Shown here piece by piece: positions 22,802-31,130 of a DNA stretch of 64,000 nt. The notes under the pieces are model-generated. The model saw only the letters and a program-made list of their open reading frames with translations. It was not told the DNA's origin and made no database searches. Source of the DNA: Bog-756 sp963701325 (GTDB lineage: Bacteria; Actinomycetota; Acidimicrobiia; Acidimicrobiales; RAAP-2); NCBI GenBank assembly GCA_963701325.1, contig OY969604.1:310001-374000 (forward strand). The letters are read 5' to 3'. Every line of letters starts with the position of its first letter. Position 1 is the stretch's first letter. A program made the translations under genes and the position numbers.

Positions 22802-24050
22802 GGTCACCGCGGCGCTCTCCGGCGCGTCCCTGTTGCTCACCGCGACGGCCTGTACGGCTCCGACCCCGACCTCGGCGCGCCACCAGACCGGCGCTGTGCG
22901 GTCGACCACGACCACCTCCCCGGCGCCGACCACGACCCAGCCCTCCACCACGCCGACCACGGTGAACACACCGGTGGTCCAGGCGCCCGGGTGGTCGCAG
23001 CCGCTCACCACATTGCCGCCGGGGGGCGGGTTCACCTCGGTCTCGTGCATCTCGGACGTGTTCTGCGTTGCCGTCGGTGGCGGAGCCAACGATGCCGACG
23101 CCGAGGGGACCGCCGGGGCCGGGGTCACCCTCTCGTGGGACGGGGCCGCCTGGTCCAGCCCGTCCGTCTACTTCCCGGCGCCGGCGTCCGGGGCGGTGAC
23201 CGCCCCGGCCCTGCCCGCCATCTCCTGTACGGACGGGCCCTTCTGCGCGATCGTCGACGGATCGGACCACACCAGCAGCGGCGACGGGACCAACTGGTCC
23301 ACGCCGAACGCCCTCGCTCCGGCTCCCGCGGCCCTGGCCAACCCCGCCGATCCAGGCCCGGGACACCCCGGATCGCGGTCCGCCGCGGTCGACTGCCCGG
23401 ACGCCCGGTTCTGTGCGCTCGTCGACAACACCGGCCACGTCTCGACCCTGCAGGCCGGCGTCTGGGCCGCCCCCCAGACCTTCAGCAGCCTGACCGCGGC
23501 CGCGACCGGACCTGCGGTGGCCCTCTACCAGACCGGGCGGGTCGCACTCACGTGCAACGGGGACTCCGACTGCGTCGCGGTCATCGGAGCCGCTGTCCTC
23601 GACTGGGACGGATCGGGGTGGGCCAAGGAGGCAGCACCCTGGACGTCCCCGGCAACCATCACGCCGGGCGACTCAGCGGTCGCCTGCCCGACCGTTTCGC
23701 TCTGCGCGATCGTCCACGGCACGTCGGTGTCGGTGCGGACCTCGGGGTCCGGGTGGTCGGCACCGCAGGTCATCGATCCCACCGGCGGTCTCGACGCGCT
23801 GAGCTGCCCGACGGCAACCTTCTGCATGGCGGCCGACGCCTCAGGCAACGTCCTCCAGTGGACCGGGGGCCCGTGGTCGACGCCGCTCAAGGTGGTCCCG
23901 ACCCCCTCTGACTACACCGGGGACGGGACGACGCTCTCGTGCCCGAGCGCACACTCCTGCATGCTCCTCACGGGCGACGGCGACTACGCCACCTACCAGG
24001 GCTCGGAGCCGGCGAACGCCCCCGCGACCTCCGCACCGACCGTCCCCTGA
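22788..24050 (+). CDS. Secreted lipoprotein with seven Cys-x6-Cys repeats
   Basis: A 420-residue exported protein. The signal peptide ends in a lipobox (TATAC, about residue 22). A Thr/Pro-rich linker (~25-65) follows, then a repetitive domain. I count seven repeats of the form SC-x6-C with a following hydrophobic strand: VSCISDVFCVAVG, ISCTDGPFCAIVD, VDCPDARFCALVD, LTCNGDSDCVAVI, VACPTVSLCAIVH, LSCPTATFCMAAD, LSCPSAHSCMLLT. Each repeat also has a W-x-x-P strand. This is most simply a seven-bladed propeller with one disulfide per blade. Function is unknown. A TTG one codon upstream is a possible alternative start; the gene overlaps DUF1015. Confidence 0.75.
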   Translation: MRHRRVTAALSGASLLLTATACTAPTPTSARHQTGAVRSTTTTSPAPTTTQPSTTPTTVNTPVVQAPGWSQPLTTLPPGGGFTSVSCISDVFCVAVGGGANDADAEGTAGAGVTLSWDGAAWSSPSVYFPAPASGAVTAPALPAISCTDGPFCAIVDGSDHTSSGDGTNWSTPNALAPAPAALANPADPGPGHPGSRSAAVDCPDARFCALVDNTGHVSTLQAGVWAAPQTFSSLTAAATGPAVALYQTGRVALTCNGDSDCVAVIGAAVLDWDGSGWAKEAAPWTSPATITPGDSAVACPTVSLCAIVHGTSVSVRTSGSGWSAPQVIDPTGGLDALSCPTATFCMAADASGNVLQWTGGPWSTPLKVVPTPSDYTGDGTTLSCPSAHSCMLLTGDGDYATYQGSEPANAPATSAPTVP

Positions 24051-24068
24051 TCGGGTCCGGGCCGCACG

Positions 24069-24647
24069 TCACCCGACGTCTCCCTTTCGCCGTTTCGCAG
24101 GCCCGCCGACGCCTGCGAGCCCGGCGATGGCCTCGACCGTTCGCCAGTTGCGGGTGGTCGCCGTCTCTCCGAGGCGCCGCTCGAGGAAGACGTTGCTGAG
24201 CGCTGTCTCCCCGTATCCGCCGGGACAGTGGAGGAAGACGTCCGCCCCGACGACGGTCAGCCGGTCGGGGTGGAACCGCTCCGCCTCTGCCTCGAGGCGT
24301 TCGACCCGTTGCGGATCCGGGACCCGGTCCAGGAAGGTCACGTGCAGCTTGGTCGGGTCGTCATCGAGGTCGCGGAGCGGATTGCCGTGCAACAGGCGGG
24401 CAAGCTCACGAGCGGTGCGGACGACCACGGGCACGGACAGACCGAGCGTCTCCTCGATGCCTCCGGCGATGGTCCGGCCAACGACGCGGGGCCCGGACCG
24501 TCCGGAGCAGACCACGTTGCCGCTCTGGAGATAGGTCACCACGTCGGTGAACCCGAGGGAGGTCACCAACGACGTCAGGTCCGCCATCGCCACCCTGTTG
24601 CGGCCGCCCACATTGATGCTGCGGAGCATCACCACGAAGGTGCCCAT
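24069..24647 (-). CDS. DUF1697 family protein
   Basis: A 192-residue protein of the DUF1697 family. The N-terminus FVVMLRSINVGGRNRVAMADL is diagnostic. The segment VTYLQSGNVVCSG and the C-terminal LSNVFLERRLGETATTRNWR fit as well. The family is widespread in actinomycetes and has no established role. It converges on the preceding lipoprotein gene with an 18-base gap. It lies 21 bases after korB on the same strand and may be the last gene of that transcript. Confidence 0.88.
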   Translation of the reverse strand: MGTFVVMLRSINVGGRNRVAMADLTSLVTSLGFTDVVTYLQSGNVVCSGRSGPRVVGRTIAGGIEETLGLSVPVVVRTARELARLLHGNPLRDLDDDPTKLHVTFLDRVPDPQRVERLEAEAERFHPDRLTVVGADVFLHCPGGYGETALSNVFLERRLGETATTRNWRTVEAIAGLAGVGGPAKRRKGDVG

Positions 24648-24668
24648 CCAGCGCGTCCGCCCGGTGGG

Positions 24669-25721
24669 CTACTCGACGGTCCAGGACGATCCGGAGCGTA
24701 GGAGCGCCGAGAGGTCTCCCGGGCCGCGGCGCGCGGTGGCCTCGGCGATCTGCTCGCCCATCTGCTGCCCGTAGTCGGCGCGCTCGACATCCCGGAAGAC
24801 GCCGATCGGCGTGGGCTCGTAGGGTCCGCGGGAGAGCCGGCTGAGCTGGAAGGCGAGGCCGGGGTTGTCCTTGTGCTCGTCGTGAACGAGCAGGGCATCT
24901 TCTCCGACCGAGGAAACCTCGACCACCTCGACGGATCCGTCACGGTCCATGATGACGCCGAACTGGCCCTCGGAGCCGAAGCGGATCGGCTCACCGTGGA
25001 CCAGTGGGATGAGCATGTCGGCTCGGCGGTCCTTGGCGGTGATCTGTTCGAACGCGCCGTCGTTGAAGACGTTGCAGTTCTGGTAGATCTCGACGAAGGA
25101 TGCCCCCTTGTGAGCGTGGGCCCGACGGAAGGTCTCCATCATGTGCTTGCGATCCATGTCGTGGGTGCGGGCCACGAAGCCGGCCTCCGCGCCGAGCGCG
25201 AGGCTGAGCGGGTTGAAGGGCTGCTCGAGCGAGCCGAAGGGCGTCGACTTGGTGACCTTGGCCACTTCCGAGGTCGGCGAGTACTGGCCCTTGGTCAGCC
25301 CGTAGATCTGGTTGTTGAACAGCAGGATGGTGATGTCGACGTTCCGCCGGAGCGCATGGATGAGGTGGTTCCCACCGATCGAGAGCGAGTCGCCGTCGCC
25401 GGTGACCACCCACACGTCGAGGTCCGGCCGGGTGGCCGCAAGGCCGGTCGCGATGGCGGGCGCCCGCCCGTGGATCGAATGGAACCCGTAGGTGTTCATG
25501 TAGTACGGGAACCGGGCCGCGCAGCCGATGCCCGAGAGGAACACGGTCTCCTCCCGGCGCACCCCGAGCTCGGGCATGAGCATCTGCACCGCTGCCAGGA
25601 TCGAGTAGTCGCCGCACCCGGGGCACCAGCGCACCTCCTGGTCCGATGACCAGTCCTTGCGAGTGGTTGTCGGGCCCGAGGTCGGGTCGGCCAGGTCGGC
25701 GGGTTCGGCGAGGTCGGTCAT
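24669..25721 (-). CDS. korB: 2-oxoglutarate:ferredoxin oxidoreductase beta subunit
   Basis: The thiamine-diphosphate-binding subunit (350 residues) of 2-oxoacid:ferredoxin oxidoreductase, which converts 2-oxoglutarate and CoA to succinyl-CoA with reduced ferredoxin. VRWCPGCGDYSIL and IGCAARFPYYMNTYGFHSIH are the N-terminal signatures. The cofactor motif is VVTGDGDSLSIGGNHL followed by NNQIYGLTKGQYSPTS. A bound iron-sulfur cluster is likely through Cys residues in CPGC, GIGC and the YQNCNVF segment. The start ATG overlaps the korA stop (ATGA). The two-subunit form resembles the mycobacterial KorAB. The substrate is inferred from family similarity. Confidence 0.93.
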   Translation of the reverse strand: MTDLAEPADLADPTSGPTTTRKDWSSDQEVRWCPGCGDYSILAAVQMLMPELGVRREETVFLSGIGCAARFPYYMNTYGFHSIHGRAPAIATGLAATRPDLDVWVVTGDGDSLSIGGNHLIHALRRNVDITILLFNNQIYGLTKGQYSPTSEVAKVTKSTPFGSLEQPFNPLSLALGAEAGFVARTHDMDRKHMMETFRRAHAHKGASFVEIYQNCNVFNDGAFEQITAKDRRADMLIPLVHGEPIRFGSEGQFGVIMDRDGSVEVVEVSSVGEDALLVHDEHKDNPGLAFQLSRLSRGPYEPTPIGVFRDVERADYGQQMGEQIAEATARRGPGDLSALLRSGSSWTVE

Positions 25722-27649
25722 CGCCCGGACACCGTGGTGACGGCAGCGTCGGTGGACCCGTTGACTCCGGCAGCGGCTGCGTCGATCTGCTCGAGGATGG
25801 CCGCCTCCATCGCCGCGGCCCGGAATGGGATCCCCTGGACCTGGGTGAACGAGACCGTGTCGACCAGGAACTCGGCCCGTAGCAGGCGGCTCAACTGGCC
25901 CAGGTTGACTTCGGGGACCAGCACCCTGCGGTAGCGCCGGAGCACCGTCCCGAGGTCGGCCGGGAACGGGTTGAGATGGACCAGATGGGCCTGGGCGACC
26001 TTGTGGCCACGCGCACGCACCCGTTGCACGCCGGCAGCGATCGCCCCGTAGGTCGAACCCCACCCGACGACGAGGACCTCGGCCCCCTCCTCGTCGTCGA
26101 CCTCGGTCGGCGGGATGTCGTCGGCGATGCCGGCGATCTTGGCCGCCCGGAGCCTGGTCATCCGCTCGTGGTTGGCACCGTCGTAGGAGACGTTGCCCTG
26201 GCCGTCGGACTTCTCGAGGCCGCCGATGCGGTGCTCGAGGCCGGCCACACCCGGCGGGGCCCAGGGCCGTGCCAGCGTCTGTTCGTCGCGCACGTAGGGC
26301 CAGAAGGTCGCCGTTCCGTCGTCCTCGACGTGGTTGGGTGCATCGGCGAATCCGGGATCGATCGTCGGCAGATCGTCCAGATCGGGAAGCTTCCACGGCT
26401 CGGTCCCGTTTGCCAGGTAGCCGTCGGACAACAGGATGACCGGCGTCCGGTACTTCACCGCGATCCGGACCGCCTCGAGGGTGGCGGCAAAGCAGTGGCT
26501 CGGCGTCTTCGCAGCGATGATCGGCAGCGGTGCCTCACCGTGCCGGCCGTACATGGCGTGGAGGAGGTCGGCCTGCTCAGTCTTGGTGGGTAGCCCGGTC
26601 GAGGGACCGCCCCGCTGGATGTCGATGATGAGCAGGGGGAGCTCGAGGCTGATGGCCAGTCCCATCGTCTCCGACTTGAGGTCGATCCCGGGGCCCGATG
26701 TGGTGGTGACACCGAGCCCACCCCCGAACGACGCGCCGAGCGCCGCGCCGATCCCCGAGATCTCGTCCTCGGCCTGGAATGTACGCACCCCGAACTGCTT
26801 GTGCTTGGACAACTCGTGGAGGATGTCCGAAGCCGGGGTGATCGGGTACGTGCCGAGGAACAGTGGGAGGCCGCTGCGTATGGACGCGGCGATCAGGCCC
26901 CAGGCCGCCGCGGTGTTCCCGGTGATGTTGGTGTACTCCCCGGGGGCGAGGACGGCCGGCCGTACCTCGTAGGAGGACTCGAACAGCTCGGCGGTCTCCC
27001 CGAAGTGGTACCCGGCCTTGAAGGCGCGCTGGTTGGCCTCGAGGATCAGGGGCTTGCCGGCGTACCGCTCTTCGATCCAGGAGATGGTCGGGTCGATGGG
27101 ACGGGTGTAGAGCCAGCTGATGAGGCCGAGGGCGAAGAAGTTCTTGGATCGTTCGGCGTCGCGCGGCTTGACCCCGGCCTCCTTGGAGACCTCGGTCGTG
27201 ATCGAGGTCATCGGCACCTCGTAGACCGTGTACGCGGAGAGGGAGCCGTCGTCCAGCGGGCTCGCCGCGTAGCCGGCCTTCACCAGGTTGCGCTCCTCGA
27301 AGGCATCCGAATTCACGATGATGGTGGCGCCTTGGGGCAACACTTCCAGATTCGCCTTGAGGGCGGCCGGGTTCATCGCGACCAGTACGTTCGGCGAGTC
27401 GCCCGGCGTCGAGATCTGGTGGTCCGAGATGTGGACCTGGAAGGCCGAGACCCCGGCCAGGGTGCCGGCCGGTGCGCGGATCTCGGCCGGGAAGTCAGGG
27501 AAGGTGGCCAGGTCGTTGCCGAACAACGCCGACGACGTGGTGAACCGGTCTCCTGCGAGCTGCATGCCGTCGCCCGAGTCGCCGGCGAATCGAATGACGA
27601 CGCGGTCGATCGACTGGGGGGGCTTCGGATCGATCGTGGTGTTGGACAC
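25718..27649 (-). CDS. korA: 2-oxoglutarate:ferredoxin oxidoreductase alpha subunit (gamma-alpha fusion)
   Basis: The 643-residue partner of KorB. Residues ~15-200 are the gamma domain (VVIRFAGDSGDGMQLAGDR). The alpha (pyrimidine-binding) domain follows, with GNTAAAWGLIAASI, FLGTYPITPASDIL, QAEDEISGIGAALGASFGG and TTTSGPGIDLKSETMGLA. The C-terminal domain holds VLVVGWGSTYGAIAAGV. All segments of the fused alpha type are present. It forms a heterotetramer with KorB and is translationally coupled to it. The FHA protein encoded at 17354-17851 is a candidate regulator of 2-oxoglutarate flux in the same cell (inference). Confidence 0.93.
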   Translation of the reverse strand: MSNTTIDPKPPQSIDRVVIRFAGDSGDGMQLAGDRFTTSSALFGNDLATFPDFPAEIRAPAGTLAGVSAFQVHISDHQISTPGDSPNVLVAMNPAALKANLEVLPQGATIIVNSDAFEERNLVKAGYAASPLDDGSLSAYTVYEVPMTSITTEVSKEAGVKPRDAERSKNFFALGLISWLYTRPIDPTISWIEERYAGKPLILEANQRAFKAGYHFGETAELFESSYEVRPAVLAPGEYTNITGNTAAAWGLIAASIRSGLPLFLGTYPITPASDILHELSKHKQFGVRTFQAEDEISGIGAALGASFGGGLGVTTTSGPGIDLKSETMGLAISLELPLLIIDIQRGGPSTGLPTKTEQADLLHAMYGRHGEAPLPIIAAKTPSHCFAATLEAVRIAVKYRTPVILLSDGYLANGTEPWKLPDLDDLPTIDPGFADAPNHVEDDGTATFWPYVRDEQTLARPWAPPGVAGLEHRIGGLEKSDGQGNVSYDGANHERMTRLRAAKIAGIADDIPPTEVDDEEGAEVLVVGWGSTYGAIAAGVQRVRARGHKVAQAHLVHLNPFPADLGTVLRRYRRVLVPEVNLGQLSRLLRAEFLVDTVSFTQVQGIPFRAAAMEAAILEQIDAAAAGVNGSTDAAVTTVSGR

Positions 27650-27803
27650 CGTGCTCCTCTTCGTGCTGCTCTTCCGCGATCTGTTGTGTGGCCCCCGCTA
27701 CCGGGTGGCGGCACCGGGTGACCGCAAACCTGCAGCCCAGTCTACCGCCGGCCTGCGCTCCGACGGCACAACCTCGGCGCGCCGTCCCCCAGCAGGGAGG
27801 CGG

Positions 27804-28854
27804 TCAGGCGATCGTGACCGAGGGATCCAGGTAGACGTCCTGGACGGCACGAACCAGGGCGGCGCCCTCCTCGGTGGGGCGCTGGAACGCCTTGCGGCCG
27901 ACGATGAGGCCGGCCCCACCAGCCCGCTTGTTGATCACCGCGGTGCGCACCGCCTGGGCGAGGTCGTCGGCACCCTTCGACTCGCCGCCGGAGTTGATGA
28001 GGGGGATCCGGCCGGCGTAGCAGTTGGCGACCTGCCACCGGGTCAGGTCGATCGGGTGGTCGGTGGTCAGCTGGCTGTAGACGAGCGGGTCGGTCTTCCC
28101 GAACTTGAGGGCGTTGTAGCCACCGTTGTTCTCCGGCTGCTTCTGTTTGATGATGTCGGCCTCGATGGTCACCCCGAGGTGGTTGGCCTGGCCGGTGAGG
28201 TCTGCCGAGAGGTGGTAGTCGGTATCCCCCTGCTTGAAGGCCGGGTTGCGGAGGTAGCACCAGAGCACGGTGAACATCCCGAGACGGTGGGCCTCGGCGA
28301 ACGCGCGCGACACCTCGACGATCTGGCGGTCCGCACCGTCGGAGCCGAAGTAGATCGTTGCACCGACACCGACCGCGCCGAGGTCCGACGCCTGACCGGC
28401 GCTCCCGAACAGCACCTGGTCGTAGGTGTTGGGGTAGTTGAGGAAGTCGTTGTGGTTGAGCTTGACGATGAACGGGATCCGATCGGCGTAGCGCCGGGAG
28501 ACGATCCCGAGACCGCCGAGGGTCGTCGCGGATCGCGTTGCAGTCTGCCGCGAGGGCGAGGTCGCAGAGCCGGGCCGGGTCGAAGTAGGCCGGCTCCTTG
28601 GCGAAGCTGGCCGCGGCCGAGTGCTCGATGCCCTGGTCGACCGGCAGGATCGAGAGGTAGCCGGTGCCGGCCAGCCGCCCGGTGTGACAGAGCGTCGCGA
28701 GGTTGCGCAGCACGGTGGACGAGCGGTCCGAGTCCCGGAAGACCTCCTCGATGACGCCTGGCCCGGGCAGGGTCAGGAGGTGGGACGGGAACGCTTTCGC
28801 TATGTGACCGAGCAGAGAATCTGCCTCGTCGCCCAGTAGTTGTTCGAGAGTCAT
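27804..28854 (-). CDS. fbaB: Fructose-bisphosphate aldolase class I, FbaB type, with one frameshift
   Basis: A Schiff-base aldolase of about 349 residues that cleaves fructose 1,6-bisphosphate. It closely follows E. coli FbaB along its length: TGYLSILPVDQGIEHSA, VGATIYFGSDGADRQI, LWCYLRNPAFK, DYHLSADLTGQANHLGV, GADIIKQK-like EADIIKQKQPENNGGYNAL, INKRAGGAGLIVGRKAFQRP and the C-terminus AVQDVYLDPSVTIA. The frame shifts near 28525-28535: one extra c in atccgcgac breaks CNAIATTLGGLGIVSRRYAD. With it removed the protein is full length. Its -10 box overlaps the stop codon of the upstream TPR gene. Confidence 0.93.
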
Positions 28855-28862
28855 GGCAGAAG

Positions 28863-28868
28863 AGCCTA
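28863..28868 (-). promoter_or_regulatory. -10 element for fbaB inside the upstream stop codon
   Basis: TAGGCT on the minus strand, 8 bases before the fbaB ATG. Its TAG is the stop codon of the upstream TPR gene, so a leaderless fbaB transcript could start here apart from any read-through. Confidence 0.4.
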
Positions 28869-30095
28869 ACGGCCCTCACGCGGTCTGCCGGGCCTGCGCC
28901 GGGCCCGGGCGGGCGGCCCGAGGGACTCCAGCCGCTCGGCGACGTCGTACGCCTCGGGATCGGCCGCCTGCACGCGCTCGAAGAGCTCCCGTGCCTTCGA
29001 CAGATCACCCGAGCGTTCCATCAAGTCCCCGAGCACGTACCACTGGCGAAGATGTCGGTCGGCCGGGTTGCGGACCTGACGCCCGGCGCCGGTATCGACC
29101 AGCAGACGCACCGCGCTCTCGAGCTCACCGCGATCGGCCCGGGTCCCGGCCAGCACCACCCTGCCCTCGGCGAGCACCTCTGGGTCCGGCGAGCCCTTCC
29201 GGAGCTCCTCGAAGAGGGCTTCGACCCGTGCCGGCCTGCCCAGGGCCCGCTGGCAGTCCATCCGCACCGGATGTTGGGCGACCGAGCCGGTCAGGGCCGC
29301 GAAGCTCTCGAGGCTGGAGAGGGCGGCCTTCCACTGCCCCTGGTGGTACTGACAGAGTCCGAGCAGCTCGCGGGCGCTGGCGGCATTCGGGATGGTGTCG
29401 ACCACGGTGCGCAGGATCCGGGCCGCGTCCCGGTAGCGCTCGCGCTCGTACGCGCCGATGCCGGCCGCCATCCGCTCAGTCATGCGGTCGCGCAGGGTGC
29501 TCCACTCGGGTCCGGCGGCAGAGGCCAGTTCATGGGCCACGTCGGCTGGCAGGTCGGCCGGGGGACGGACCGGACGGTGCGCCGGAGAAGGGGTTGCGCT
29601 CTGTTCCGAGGGGGTCCGGTCGTCGACCCGGGCGAATCTCTCGGCGACGAACTCAGTCGCGCCGTCGCGGGCGGTGCGCCTCCCTTCCCGCGCAGCCGTG
29701 TCGGGACCCTGCCTCGTCCCCCCGTCCCTGACCGTGCTCGCCCCGCGGCGGGCCACGCTCCCCCATCCCTTGCGGACCACGGGGCTGCGGCCTCCGTCCA
29801 TGGTGCGGGGAGGACGCGCGGAGCCGGTCACCCCACGAGGATCCGAGCGGGATCCTCCGCCCGCGCGCCCGGTGGAACGACCGGTTCGATCCGAGCGCCC
29901 CGACCCGGACGGGTTCCCGCTCCGACCGCCGCCGGCGTTGCCGGCGTTGCCCGACCCGCCCGCCCGCTCGGTCCGGCCGGTCCGGCCGGTTCGCGCAGCG
30001 GGGGGCGCACCCGACCCTCGGCGTCCCGGTGTGGCCCGCGGGGCTCCTCCCGAGCCACACGGGCGCGGAGAACGAGAGGGGGGGTGCTGTGCCAT
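28866..30095 (-). CDS. Tetratricopeptide-repeat protein with a basic disordered N-terminus
   Basis: A 409-residue protein. Residues 1-175 are low-complexity, rich in Arg, Gly, Ser and Pro with short repeats (RTGRTGRTER, SGNAGNAGGG), and strongly basic. Residues ~185-400 form TPR-like helical repeats (YRDAARILRTVVDTIPNAAS, ARELLGLCQYHQGQWKAALS, LRQWYVLGDLMERSGDLSKA). It looks cytoplasmic. TPRs imply a scaffold role; the basic arm might contact nucleic acid or membrane, which is a guess. It lies 11 bases upstream of fbaB and diverges from efeO. Confidence 0.75.
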   Translation of the reverse strand: MAQHPPSRSPRPCGSGGAPRATPGRRGSGAPPAARTGRTGRTERAGGSGNAGNAGGGRSGNPSGSGRSDRTGRSTGRAGGGSRSDPRGVTGSARPPRTMDGGRSPVVRKGWGSVARRGASTVRDGGTRQGPDTAAREGRRTARDGATEFVAERFARVDDRTPSEQSATPSPAHRPVRPPADLPADVAHELASAAGPEWSTLRDRMTERMAAGIGAYERERYRDAARILRTVVDTIPNAASARELLGLCQYHQGQWKAALSSLESFAALTGSVAQHPVRMDCQRALGRPARVEALFEELRKGSPDPEVLAEGRVVLAGTRADRGELESAVRLLVDTGAGRQVRNPADRHLRQWYVLGDLMERSGDLSKARELFERVQAADPEAYDVAERLESLGPPARARRRPGRPREGR

Positions 30096-30203
30096 GCGCC
30101 AACTCTACCTGCGGTGCCCACGCTGACTGCGGTCCCACCGGGCCCGCGTGCCCGGCACCTGGTCGGCTCCCCTAGCCTTGCCATCGGCACCCGCCCGATC
30201 CCC

Positions 30204-31130
30204 ATGCACCCGTACGCGCCCCCGCTCCGAGCCGATCCCCGCGTCGTCCCGGGTCGTCGGTCCCGGTCGGGGGTCCTCGCGGTCATCGTCGCAGCGGTAG
30301 CTCTGGCCGGCTGCGCCGGGCCGGTTGCCTCCCCCCGCTCCGCGCCGGCCCCGACGGGCTCCGCGGGGACCTACTCCGATCAGAGCACCGCGGCGGGCGC
30401 GGCGGCCACCGCCACGTTCCACGCACAGATCGACGACGATACGGCCGCCTTCGTGCGCACGATCGGGACCCTCCAGGACGACGTGGCCCGAGGGGACCTC
30501 GCCGCGGCGCGGTCCGACGAGCTCACCGCCCAGGCGCAGTTCGACGGCTTCCGCGATCTCGAGATCGGGAACCAAGTCAACGACGCCTCCCTCGACGAGC
30601 TCCCGGGCGACGTCGGAGCCGGACAGACGTTCGGGGGCCTCCACGCCGTCGAACGGGATCTGTGGACGTCTGGGCCGGCCGCTGGCGACCTCGCCTCCCT
30701 GGCCGCGCAGGCCCCGGTGGCCGAGTTCCTGCTCTCGCGGAACCGACTCGGACCCGAAGCCATCGGGACCGTGGCGGTGGACGAGCTCGGATGGGTCGCC
30801 GACGACGCCCTGGCCGGTGACGTGGAGCCGTTCTCCGGGCTCGGCCTGGTCGACGTGAATGCCACGCTGGGAGCCGCACAGAACGCCTTCGCCGCCGTCG
30901 AGCGACTTGCCCAGGGAGTCGACCCGACCCTGACCACCGCCGTGCAGGCCGGGTTCACCGCGTTGGACGCGGCCGTCGGCGCGCTCGGACCCTCGAGCGA
31001 GGTGCCGGAGAGCTCCGTTCCGTCGGCCGCTGTGCAGTCGCTGACCCAGCACGTCGACGCAACCGGCGCGCTCCTCGCCCGGCTCGCCGCTGAACTCGCC
31101 CCGTTCGGGACCTCCGGGGAACCCTCGTGA
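30204..31130 (+). CDS. efeO: EfeO/EfeM-type iron-uptake lipoprotein (M75 / imelysin domain)
   Basis: A 308-residue lipoprotein. The signal peptide ends in a lipobox (LAGC, near residue 36). The M75/imelysin-like domain follows, with the HxxE metal motif in FGGLHAVERDLW near residue 152. EfeO binds ferric/ferrous iron for the EfeUOB system. The N-terminal cupredoxin domain of E. coli EfeO is absent, so this is the M75-only form. The stop codon overlaps the efeB start (GTGA). No EfeU permease gene is found on either side. The start at 30204 is the first ATG that yields a signal peptide. Confidence 0.82.
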   Translation: MHPYAPPLRADPRVVPGRRSRSGVLAVIVAAVALAGCAGPVASPRSAPAPTGSAGTYSDQSTAAGAAATATFHAQIDDDTAAFVRTIGTLQDDVARGDLAAARSDELTAQAQFDGFRDLEIGNQVNDASLDELPGDVGAGQTFGGLHAVERDLWTSGPAAGDLASLAAQAPVAEFLLSRNRLGPEAIGTVAVDELGWVADDALAGDVEPFSGLGLVDVNATLGAAQNAFAAVERLAQGVDPTLTTAVQAGFTALDAAVGALGPSSEVPESSVPSAAVQSLTQHVDATGALLARLAAELAPFGTSGEPS

